Shown: one piece after another, positions 19,503 through 27,592 of the stretch | Numbering within the stretch: position 1 is the stretch's first letter | How the letters are laid out: every line of letters begins with the position of its first letter | From: a virus | IMG/VR virus record: IMGVR_UViG_3300042446_000849 | Location: 55,377 to 119,376 of that record | Direction: 5' to 3' (one strand) | Length of the DNA: 64,000 nucleotides | Program-made: the position numbers and the translations under genes | The notes under the pieces: generated by a model | Told to the model about the DNA's origin: nothing | Databases searched by the model: none | Seen by the model: the letters and a program-made list of their open reading frames with translations, nothing else

Positions 19503-20801
19503 TTAAAATTCTATTACAAGATGTAAATTATCTGTTTGATCTATTGTTCTAGTTACAGGTTCTCTATTTTCCAAATAAAGTATTTCACCGGTGTCTTGCA
19601 TTACTTCTGATAATAAAGATTGTGTAACTATTGCTGTTGCTCCGGAAGTCCTGCCTATCACAGACTCTCCGATTGTAAATGGTTTATAATTTTCTGTTGT
19701 TCCAAATGATTGAATATATCTAATATATCCGTTTCCTGAAACCACATTTGATGTTACTGCATAAGCATTTGCTTTACTAGTAATACCAACAAGGTATTCG
19801 TTGTTTATAAATGTGCCATTTACGTTACTTACATTTATACCAACCAATCCAGATAATGTTGCAGCATTTGCCAAAACATTGCCTGTCTGCATTGGATTTT
19901 TAACTATACCCACTTTTCTAAAAGAAAATCCTGTAGGGAAATCTCCGTATCCTTCATTGTATTCGGCTTTTACATTTAACATAACATAATACGCACCTAA
20001 TTCCGATACAGGATCATATCCATGCCCATTAACAGGACTCAATATTGCTTTAATGTTTGCTAACCTGCCTGTGCCTTGATTGTCTGAAATATATGCATTT
20101 GCAAATCTATATTTTGAACCAGCATTGGTATATACAAAATCATAGATAACGCCTAAATTTTGTTTGGCTGAAATATTTGCATTTATGCCGTCGCCCTCTA
20201 TTGTAACTTTTGAGAATACTGAATAATCTAAACCGCCATTATAAATTTTAATATTTTCTATAGCACCATCTTTTGCAACAGTTGCAACATCTGTATTTGT
20301 TCTTACGGGCATCCAATTGTCTGTTAAGAACTTTAATTTGTCTGATGTAGATACAGTATATAAGTATTTCCACTTATAACTATCAGAAGTAGTAAATATA
20401 TTTAAACTTTTTCCCGTTGGTTCTACTGTAGATGCAGATCCACCTACATTGTCGATACACTTATATACATCAAAATCTCTATTGATTACATAGAAATTTT
20501 TTGTCAATAATTCTGTGTCCTCGTGGTCATATTCAGCATATATTGTTTGAGCCTCCCAATTTATACGCTTAATAACATTAACCATATTAGTAGGCACTAT
20601 GCGTTTTAAACTAACAATTTCATCCCATGTTTTAGAATAATTTTGTTGTGAATCTTTAGGGTCTGGCGGAAAATCGCCCTCACCCCAGGGGTCGGGTTTT
20701 GCTAAGAACATATATAATGTGTTTTCTCCGGAAACAGTATAACTGTCCAAGAAACTCTTAGCATTACTGATTTTAAATTTGTTAGTTACTATGTTAGGCA
20801 T
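19503..20801 (-). CDS. 8: Baseplate wedge subunit gp8
   Basis: A 432-residue wedge protein of the T4 baseplate. The N-terminus ITNKF-type start (IVTNKFKISNAKSFLDSY), then NTLYMFLAKPDPWGEGDF, IKRINWEAQTIYAEYDHED and YKWKYLYTVST match T4 gp8 segments in order. The C-terminal half is longer than in T4 and carries repeats such as VNGTFINNEYLVGITSKANA. It lies directly downstream of the protease-Calx gene, which occupies the position near gene 7 in T4. Confidence 0.88.
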   Translation of the reverse strand: MPNIVTNKFKISNAKSFLDSYTVSGENTLYMFLAKPDPWGEGDFPPDPKDSQQNYSKTWDEIVSLKRIVPTNMVNVIKRINWEAQTIYAEYDHEDTELLTKNFYVINRDFDVYKCIDNVGGSASTVEPTGKSLNIFTTSDSYKWKYLYTVSTSDKLKFLTDNWMPVRTNTDVATVAKDGAIENIKIYNGGLDYSVFSKVTIEGDGINANISAKQNLGVIYDFVYTNAGSKYRFANAYISDNQGTGRLANIKAILSPVNGHGYDPVSELGAYYVMLNVKAEYNEGYGDFPTGFSFRKVGIVKNPMQTGNVLANAATLSGLVGINVSNVNGTFINNEYLVGITSKANAYAVTSNVVSGNGYIRYIQSFGTTENYKPFTIGESVIGRTSGATAIVTQSLLSEVMQDTGEILYLENREPVTRTIDQTDNLHLVIEF

Positions 20802-20811
20802 CTATTATTTA

Positions 20812-23800
20812 TTATAAGTTAAATAGCGATGTTACGGAATCGGCTGTCAAACTATTGGATGCATTGCTTGCACGCAATGCAGGATTATCTATAGTAATTG
20901 CCGAGAACGTATCTATTTCTGTATCGTTTGTTACTTTCACTTCTAACGACTTTGCATTATATGGCATTGTTTCATTATTTATTTCGCTAAAAACACTCAA
21001 TCCTGCAGGATGTAGTACAGAGCGAATACTGCTACCCCATTCTTCTATAGACTTAGATGAACGTATAACATACGAAAATGGTTGATAAAATGCAATCGAA
21101 TCTTCTGTTGCATATTGGGTCTTGCCTTGCAGATACATATTTTCTGATAGCTGTCCCGATGTATCTTTCCAATATGATTTTGCAATAGCCATACCACCTA
21201 TGTTGGCACGCAATGTTGCAGTATCTAAAAAGCGAAGGACTATATTTCCAGTATGCGTAGCAGCCGAAGATAAATATGTGTTTCCAGAATCTATAATTTC
21301 AATTAAAGGTGATGATGTATTCCTATTTGGTATTTCTATATAGAAAAATTCAGCTTGCTCAAACAAATAATCGTCTCTAATTTCAAGAGTTATATTTGCA
21401 ATGTTTGAACTAATTGCAGGAAAATACCCGTCTAAAGAACTTATTCTATCAAAATCACCTAAAGTAATATCACCCTTTTGACCTATAATTCTCCAAGGAA
21501 TTATAGTACCGTCAGGTATATTTGAAGTGACTAATGATAAAGTAACATTGCTACCTTCAACTACCCTGGTCCTATTTGCGTTAATAACAAAATCGGGTCT
21601 GGTTGTAACTGAAGTATCTAATACTGTTATTGTACTTGATACTTGTAAAGAATATGGAAAAGTAGGATCTAATAATAAAACTATTGTTTCAAGCCCTTCA
21701 GATTTTTTATCATCTAAAACAGTTAACGTAAGATTTGCTTGTGTTTGGTTTGCTGTTCCTGTAGGTAAAAATGTAAGAACTCCGGTAAGAACACCTTCTG
21801 CAATATCATCTGCTTGTATACCAAATATTCTATATGGCACAACTGTACCAGGAGTTAGATCTACTGCCTTTATAAAGAAGTTAGCATAACTACCTTCATA
21901 TATTGCAGAAGAAACAGATGTTATACTAAATTTAACTACTATATTTGACGTTGTAGTTGAAGTATCTTTTACGATGACGCCTATGTTTTGATTTGCGCCC
22001 GTACCTGTTAAAGTTAAATAAAATGTTTCATCAAATTCTGTTTTTAAATCTTTTTTAAGATCCAGTGTTATTCTGCCTTGATTGCTACGAACATTAAAAT
22101 TTCCAGACAACGAAGTTAATCCGGTAAAATCATCTGTACCAATACCAGTTCCCGTAATTGTAAATGGCACCAATGTGTTATTAGGTATACCGCTGGTATC
22201 CAATATAATCGTTACATTGGAGCCTTCGTTTACCGTAGATGAAGTTGTTGATAGGGTATACGTTGGCACCACAATAGGATCTACAGATTTAAGTTTCACA
22301 GAAATATCATCATTGCCAGTATTAATATACAACGTGTCTATTAATGTAAGATAACGATTGGGCGACCCCTGCAAACTAAAAAGGTCATTAGCACCTCCAG
22401 CAGTGTCTGGAATTTGATTTAATTTAGCATTTGCTATTATAAGATTTCGAGCAGCACTATGAGATAATGTCGGCGATGCTTCTAACGCACATGCCAACAT
22501 GCCGGTGACCTGCGGCGCAGCCATACTCGTCCCACTAAGTTTTGCTATATAATAAGCGCTGTTTCTTGGATCAGGTACAGGAGTAGTACCTGTCGTGGCG
22601 CCGGTAGTTGTAAGCCACGCACTGGCAATAAGTGCTCCGGGTGCATACAAATCAACTCTTGGACCACAAGAGCTCGTGTCTTGTTTTCTGTCTGCACCTG
22701 GACTTGAAATTGAAGATGATATATTACCTACACATATGACAGTCGATGTGGAACCCGGTGAAGAACCTTGGTTAAAATATATAGGATTACCCGAATTAAT
22801 TCCCGATGCTGTCACAGTATTGTTATAATCAATATCGGTGGGATCGGTTGTTATTTTAACACTATCATTACCAGCGCAGGCTACCATAATAATGCCAGCA
22901 TCAATACAAGCTTGTATATCAGCATCCATCGCAGCATTTCTTAGTCCAATAAGAACATTATTGCTGGAGTTAACAATAATGCCATACGTTGCCAGCTGAT
23001 TAATAGTAAATGGGCCAGACACAGTTGAGCCACGATATGTCAGAGAAGTGATATTACCATATGGGATTGTGTAGCGAGAATACCAACTACTGTTTACGAT
23101 TGTTGGCGTCATGTTGCCAACTGAACGTTTTTGGTTGTGCCACTCTAATATGTATTTGTACAAATAGGTATATTGTACGCCACCTGTTACATATTGAGGA
23201 CTTATGTTATAGATGTTAGCATTAGGCGCCCAACCTTGCGTATTTCCCGCAGCAATACCTGCCACGTGTGCTGCATGTCTGCTATCATCAGAAGAAGAAG
23301 TACGATTAGTTGTTATTGGAGGATTATATACACTGCCATATGCGGCATCACCGGGTATGTTTAGATTATACCAATTAAAATACTTTACTCTACTGCCGCC
23401 AGTGCCATCTGAATTCACAGCAAATTCAGGATGAGATGGATCTAAGACCCCATCTACGATAACTATATCAACGTTTTTACCACTGGCTTTAAGCGCAACT
23501 GTACCAGACAAGTTTGAAGTTGCAGTGGCTGGCGAAGATCCCCAATTGTTATTAGGATTAGACCCATACCAAGACCTATATAATCCCCAATTGCGGTCTA
23601 AATTAGTCACAGTAAATGACTTGCTCCAACTGCCAGATGTTCTAGACCAAGAAATCAAATTAGTTGAGTCAATCAAAAGCCCACCTGCAACGCCAGATAG
23701 TCTCAATACAAATGTTTCATCTGATTCTGTTTTTAAATCGTTCTTAATATTTAAAGTTATTCTACCTTGATTATTGAGAATAATAAAGTTACCAGACAAC

Positions 23801-23958
23801 GAAGCTAAACCTACAAAATCGTCTGTATCAATACCTGTACCAGTAATTGTATATGGCACAAGTGTATTATTCGGTATACCTACAGTATCCAATGTAATTG
23901 TTACAGCGGAACCTTCGTTTACTGTAGATGATGTTGCTGATAGAGTATACGTTGCCAT
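20812..23958 (-). CDS. Subtilisin-family serine protease with four Calx-beta domains and a gp7-like baseplate tail
   Basis: A 1048-residue mosaic. Residues about 3-90 are a Calx-beta domain. Residues about 120-545 are a peptidase S8 domain with Asp169 (IVIVDGVLDPSHPEF), His228 (DDSRHAAHVAGIAAG), oxyanion Asn364 (VACAGND) and Ser478 (LSGTSMAAPQVTG), so the full triad is present. Residues about 565-930 hold three more Calx-beta domains. The last ~100 residues contain FYQPFSYVIRSSKSIEEW and VLHPAGLSVFSEI, the C-terminal signature of the gp7-like baseplate protein of marine T4-like phages. The gene abuts the gp7-like N-terminal gene with no gap. I infer a virion-bound protease that attacks host surface protein. 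No signal peptide is seen, and cytoplasmic or structural use cannot be excluded. Confidence 0.85.
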   Translation of the reverse strand: MATYTLSATSSTVNEGSAVTITLDTVGIPNNTLVPYTITGTGIDTDDFVGLASLSGNFIILNNQGRITLNIKNDLKTESDETFVLRLSGVAGGLLIDSTNLISWSRTSGSWSKSFTVTNLDRNWGLYRSWYGSNPNNNWGSSPATATSNLSGTVALKASGKNVDIVIVDGVLDPSHPEFAVNSDGTGGSRVKYFNWYNLNIPGDAAYGSVYNPPITTNRTSSSDDSRHAAHVAGIAAGNTQGWAPNANIYNISPQYVTGGVQYTYLYKYILEWHNQKRSVGNMTPTIVNSSWYSRYTIPYGNITSLTYRGSTVSGPFTINQLATYGIIVNSSNNVLIGLRNAAMDADIQACIDAGIIMVACAGNDSVKITTDPTDIDYNNTVTASGINSGNPIYFNQGSSPGSTSTVICVGNISSSISSPGADRKQDTSSCGPRVDLYAPGALIASAWLTTTGATTGTTPVPDPRNSAYYIAKLSGTSMAAPQVTGMLACALEASPTLSHSAARNLIIANAKLNQIPDTAGGANDLFSLQGSPNRYLTLIDTLYINTGNDDISVKLKSVDPIVVPTYTLSTTSSTVNEGSNVTIILDTSGIPNNTLVPFTITGTGIGTDDFTGLTSLSGNFNVRSNQGRITLDLKKDLKTEFDETFYLTLTGTGANQNIGVIVKDTSTTTSNIVVKFSITSVSSAIYEGSYANFFIKAVDLTPGTVVPYRIFGIQADDIAEGVLTGVLTFLPTGTANQTQANLTLTVLDDKKSEGLETIVLLLDPTFPYSLQVSSTITVLDTSVTTRPDFVINANRTRVVEGSNVTLSLVTSNIPDGTIIPWRIIGQKGDITLGDFDRISSLDGYFPAISSNIANITLEIRDDYLFEQAEFFYIEIPNRNTSSPLIEIIDSGNTYLSSAATHTGNIVLRFLDTATLRANIGGMAIAKSYWKDTSGQLSENMYLQGKTQYATEDSIAFYQPFSYVIRSSKSIEEWGSSIRSVLHPAGLSVFSEINNETMPYNAKSLEVKVTNDTEIDTFSAITIDNPALRASNASNSLTADSVTSLFNL
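22003..22260 (-). repeat. Calx-beta direct repeat, copy 2
   Basis: This 258-nt segment encodes residues 567-652 of the protease gene. It is a close relative, in both DNA and protein, of the N-terminal Calx-beta segment at 23692-23949 (YTLSTTSSTVNEGS against YTLSATSSTVNEGS). The protease domain lies between the two copies, which suggests domain duplication. Confidence 0.8.
23692..23949 (-). repeat. Calx-beta direct repeat, copy 1
   Basis: This segment encodes residues 4-89 of the protease gene and pairs with the copy at 22003-22260. Runs such as CCTTCGTTTAC followed by GTAGATGA are shared on the plus strand. The high DNA identity (roughly four in five bases by eye) points to a fairly recent duplication. 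Confidence 0.8.
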
Positions 23959-25335
23959 TTAAAATCCAGGATATTTGTATCTAATTGATCTTACATTTGG
24001 AATAGATGTAATTGTAGCATTATGTGAGGTATTGTCAATTGGACTAAACACATTTCCAGTATAATATGCGTTTATATTTTTACCTCTGACTAAACCGTGT
24101 TGTATTGGAAATGTTAAGGTAACTTGTCCATTTTTAACAATATAAGTTCCTGTTAAAGATTCAGTTGGTAATCCGGGATCAATTATTGTCTTTGCGCTAT
24201 AATTTAATCCGGGTTCAATAATTTCTATATTTGTGATTGCGCCAAATCTATTCACACTATTAATTTTTGCTCTTCCAAGAATACCCGCCTCGTCAGTAAT
24301 ATTTATTGCATTATTCTTTTTATATCCTAACCCACCGTCGACGATATCTATTCTGCTAACAACTGAATATAGTCTTGCTGTTAATTTGGTTGTTGTAAAA
24401 TTTTCACCTGTGAGTAATATAGTTTTTGTTGCAGATATTTGTTCGTCTGCTAAAAATTCTCCAGTAATACTAGTTGTATCTAACATTAATTCATATACAT
24501 CAAATCCGTTCAAATCAATTTTAATTACTTTATTAACAATTGCTTTTGCTTTTGACGTTATACCAACTATTTCAGTATTTTCAAAATCAAAAATGTTTTG
24601 TCTACCGGTAATTTGCTTAACTCTTAGAGCTCTAGGAGTAACCAATTTTCCATCAGATGATTTTAAAACAATATCATACGGATAGAAGAAATCAATAGAT
24701 TCTCTGTAAAGAACATTGAACAATAATCTATATGCGGGCTCAGTGCCTTTTTTACTATAGATTTCTCTTATTTTCTTTATCAGCAACCTATTATTTGCGC
24801 TGCTAGAAACAGTTAAATCGCTTGCATAATTTTGAATAAATCTAGTAACTAAATTTTCTGTTGTCTCATCGATGTCTGCATATTTAGAAATATCCTGTAA
24901 TATCTCTTGTGCTTGATTATTTTGTTCTAAAAATTCATAGTATGCTTTTATGAATGTGACAAACATACCATAATCAGATTGTATGAAATCTGGTAACTGA
25001 TCCTCAACTAAAATTGATAATCTATTTTGTATTCTTTTAAAAGGATTCTCTGCACCATTACCGTTATGCAAGGTATAAATTAAAGGATCTCTTAATTGTG
25101 CTAAATTCTTAAAACTATCTGGTATATAAAATTCACCCGTTCTACCATAAAATGTTAGTGTCTGATAAATGCCTTTGCCGGCTCTATCTATATCTGCTTG
25201 TATTGCTTCTTTACGTGTAGTGTATAACGGATAAAACCATCCTTCTAGATAACCAGCAAAAGATTCGGGTCTAGATGTTCCGTATAATTTTAAAGGACCC
25301 AATAAAGTATCGGGCGCAAAAATATTTTCTGCCAT
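23959..25335 (-). CDS. 7: gp7-like baseplate wedge protein, N-terminal part
   Basis: A 458-residue protein. After an unusual N-terminus it has LVEDQLPDFIQSDYGMFVTF, then KAYYEFLEQNNQAQEILQ, IDETTENLVTRFIQNYASDL and LLIKKIREIYSKKGTEPAYR, the conserved front half of the large gp7-like wedge protein of aquatic T4-like phages. The back half has GGLGYKKN and PGLNYSAK beta-repeats similar to those in the sheath. In related phages, as I recall them, the same polypeptide ends with a FSYVIRS/HPAG segment; here that segment is on the next gene, fused to the protease. The protein therefore looks split. Symbol by analogy and gene order. Confidence 0.7.
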   Translation of the reverse strand: MAENIFAPDTLLGPLKLYGTSRPESFAGYLEGWFYPLYTTRKEAIQADIDRAGKGIYQTLTFYGRTGEFYIPDSFKNLAQLRDPLIYTLHNGNGAENPFKRIQNRLSILVEDQLPDFIQSDYGMFVTFIKAYYEFLEQNNQAQEILQDISKYADIDETTENLVTRFIQNYASDLTVSSSANNRLLIKKIREIYSKKGTEPAYRLLFNVLYRESIDFFYPYDIVLKSSDGKLVTPRALRVKQITGRQNIFDFENTEIVGITSKAKAIVNKVIKIDLNGFDVYELMLDTTSITGEFLADEQISATKTILLTGENFTTTKLTARLYSVVSRIDIVDGGLGYKKNNAINITDEAGILGRAKINSVNRFGAITNIEIIEPGLNYSAKTIIDPGLPTESLTGTYIVKNGQVTLTFPIQHGLVRGKNINAYYTGNVFSPIDNTSHNATITSIPNVRSIRYKYPGF

Positions 25336-25336
25336 T

Positions 25337-27181
25337 TTATTGTGCGGTTACTGTTACTGTTAACCCAGCTAAACGCTTGGATGTTGTATCTAATGTGCCA
25401 TCATCTATAATAAGTATTAAATCTTTTGTTGCGTTAATATCTAATTCTTCAATTTTAGCATAAAATCGAATGTCACTTGTGTTTTCAATATATCCTGCAG
25501 GATTTAAACTTGCTATAGATATTGTTCCATTGACATAATCAACGGTTCCTAGTGATGATACTAATAAACTATCTGTATAAAGATCATATAAATTTAAACT
25601 ACTAGTACCGTTTGTTGTTAAAATATCTTTAATGTATACTGCTTTTATATCATCATTTATTTTATAAAAAAATCCTGTAGACTGTATGCTTCCTGATAAT
25701 AATTTATTTGCAAATTTTATAGTTGTTGCGCCGGTATAACTATTTGATATATTAACTACAGGCGTTATTCTTTTATGAATTCTAAAATTTGTTACGTTAC
25801 CAACAATGGATGAGTTAATTGAATCTATTGTCTTAGATAATTTAGAATATACAAAATCCTTATCAAATTGTTGTAGTTCTGTAGAAAAATATTCTTCAAT
25901 TTTTGCTTTAGCTAAGATTTGTATTTCGGGTGTGGTATATCTTGAATTTGCTGGATCAAATTTTACTTTTGTTTCCAAAGTAATATGTAAGTAATTTGGA
26001 TCAACAAATTCAGGTATAATAGACATTATTTTTTTATCTTGTAAAATGTCTTGCAATATTTTATTTTTAAGTTCTGTATTAATAGTGTAGCCAAAATATG
26101 GCTTCAATGAAATAATAACCTTACCATATTTTGGTGGAATGTTTTCTTCTCCTCCCCAAACAGATACAGATTCCACTAACGGATAATTGGATTCAATAAT
26201 TGCTTTATAATCTTTTGCTGTCACTGCTCTATTAAATGAAGATAAGAAACGAGGAGCTTTAAATTTAATGTCTTCTAATGTGTCTGGTTCAGCACCACCC
26301 GTTGAGTTTGTTGCCGCTATTATAGTAGACCCTAAATTAACACCGCCTACAAGTGCGCCCAACGAAAATCTTTGTTCTATCTCCCCAGACACATTGCAAA
26401 CGGAACCATTACTAATTAAGTATTCAATTTTTACTAAATTACCAGATACTAATTTTTTGCCCAAAATATTGTCACCAAAAAATATTTCATAAAATCCAGA
26501 AGGATTTTCTTCTAAGAAAAACACTTTTGATTCGGCTGTCAATGCTTCTAAATTGTCTGTTAGACTATAACTTTGTGTTGTTAGATCAGTGTACGAATTT
26601 TGAACCGTTACCCTAATTGTGGTTGTATCTATATTTTTATTTGGTATTGTATATTTTTCTTCAGGTCCAGAAACATCAACTCTATAAACATAACTTAATG
26701 ATTCACCCTCTACTATGTCAATATCTGTGAATGTATAGACACCATTTGTTGGTTTAATTGTTACTGAATCTAAGTTTGAAAACGTATACTGAGTATTATT
26801 AATTGTTGTGGTAAAGGGTGAAAACTTAGGTAGTGTTAAAGTGGGCGGCGTATCTACCGGATCATTAATTGTGAATGAAACTTTTGCTATAGCGCTTCTA
26901 TAAGACAATGGTCGATATCCCAAATGTTTTGCAATTGATACCGCAGATTCTCTTTTAACGACAGAATCTAAAAACATTTCATTCGCAACCATATTTGCTA
27001 AGTAAGCATTATAGTGTGTATTGTATGATAACAAATCTATTAGTATAGATAAACTAGATGCTTCAAAATCATAATCTTTAAAAATAAGATTATTATCTTT
27101 ATCTCTATAGTTTGTTAAAAATTGTTTGAGATTGACTTTAATATCATCAAAGTCTAATTCTGCTAATCTGTAATTTGCCAT
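25337..27181 (-). CDS. 6: Baseplate wedge subunit gp6
   Basis: A 614-residue core wedge protein, homologue of T4 gp6 and related to the gpJ/TssF families of contractile systems. The N-terminus LAELDFDDIKVNLKQFLTNY, then EASSLSILIDLLSYNTHYNA and YLANMVANEMFLDSVVKRES, is highly characteristic. It abuts gp25 with no gap, as in T4 (25, then 6). Confidence 0.95.
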   Translation of the reverse strand: MANYRLAELDFDDIKVNLKQFLTNYRDKDNNLIFKDYDFEASSLSILIDLLSYNTHYNAYLANMVANEMFLDSVVKRESAVSIAKHLGYRPLSYRSAIAKVSFTINDPVDTPPTLTLPKFSPFTTTINNTQYTFSNLDSVTIKPTNGVYTFTDIDIVEGESLSYVYRVDVSGPEEKYTIPNKNIDTTTIRVTVQNSYTDLTTQSYSLTDNLEALTAESKVFFLEENPSGFYEIFFGDNILGKKLVSGNLVKIEYLISNGSVCNVSGEIEQRFSLGALVGGVNLGSTIIAATNSTGGAEPDTLEDIKFKAPRFLSSFNRAVTAKDYKAIIESNYPLVESVSVWGGEENIPPKYGKVIISLKPYFGYTINTELKNKILQDILQDKKIMSIIPEFVDPNYLHITLETKVKFDPANSRYTTPEIQILAKAKIEEYFSTELQQFDKDFVYSKLSKTIDSINSSIVGNVTNFRIHKRITPVVNISNSYTGATTIKFANKLLSGSIQSTGFFYKINDDIKAVYIKDILTTNGTSSLNLYDLYTDSLLVSSLGTVDYVNGTISIASLNPAGYIENTSDIRFYAKIEELDINATKDLILIIDDGTLDTTSKRLAGLTVTVTAQ

Positions 27182-27580
27182 TTATCGTACTCTACTTAGT
27201 AAAGTTGTAATTGTTATTGGATTGTCTGTATTCTTTAAAGCAAATACTATATTCACAAGTAAATCGTTATCCTCAACTGTTTCCGAAACATTTACCTCTA
27301 TTAATCTAACTCTTGTTTCAAATTTTGTTATTGATTGCTGTATAGTTCTTTCCATTGCAAGTTTTACTGCTGGCGAAAAGTTTTCAAAAAGCAATGAATG
27401 TACTTGTGTACCTATTTCGGGATGAAAAGGTCTTTCAAAATTTCGTGTTTGTATTAGATGTTTTAAAGCTGTTTTAACTGCTTCCTCATCTGTTTTTAAA
27501 TACAGGTCTTTCGTAAAAGGGTTAACCTTAAAAGAAAGATCTAAATCTACAAACTTTTTTATCGATTTTTGTGTTGCCAT
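27182..27580 (-). CDS. 25: Baseplate wedge subunit gp25
   Basis: A 132-residue lysozyme-like-fold wedge protein, homologue of type VI secretion TssE. The conserved motif is ERPFHPEIGTQVHSLLFENF, corresponding to the EPR core that nucleates the sheath. Length equals T4 gp25. Upstream is hub gene 5. Confidence 0.95.
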   Translation of the reverse strand: MATQKSIKKFVDLDLSFKVNPFTKDLYLKTDEEAVKTALKHLIQTRNFERPFHPEIGTQVHSLLFENFSPAVKLAMERTIQQSITKFETRVRLIEVNVSETVEDNDLLVNIVFALKNTDNPITITTLLSRVR

Positions 27581-27592
27581 AATTGATATTTA

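Noticed and set aside
20806-20813. AATAAATA just before gp8
   Set aside because: It is only about 5 nt from the gp8 ATG and overlaps the adjacent stop region, too close to give a leader.
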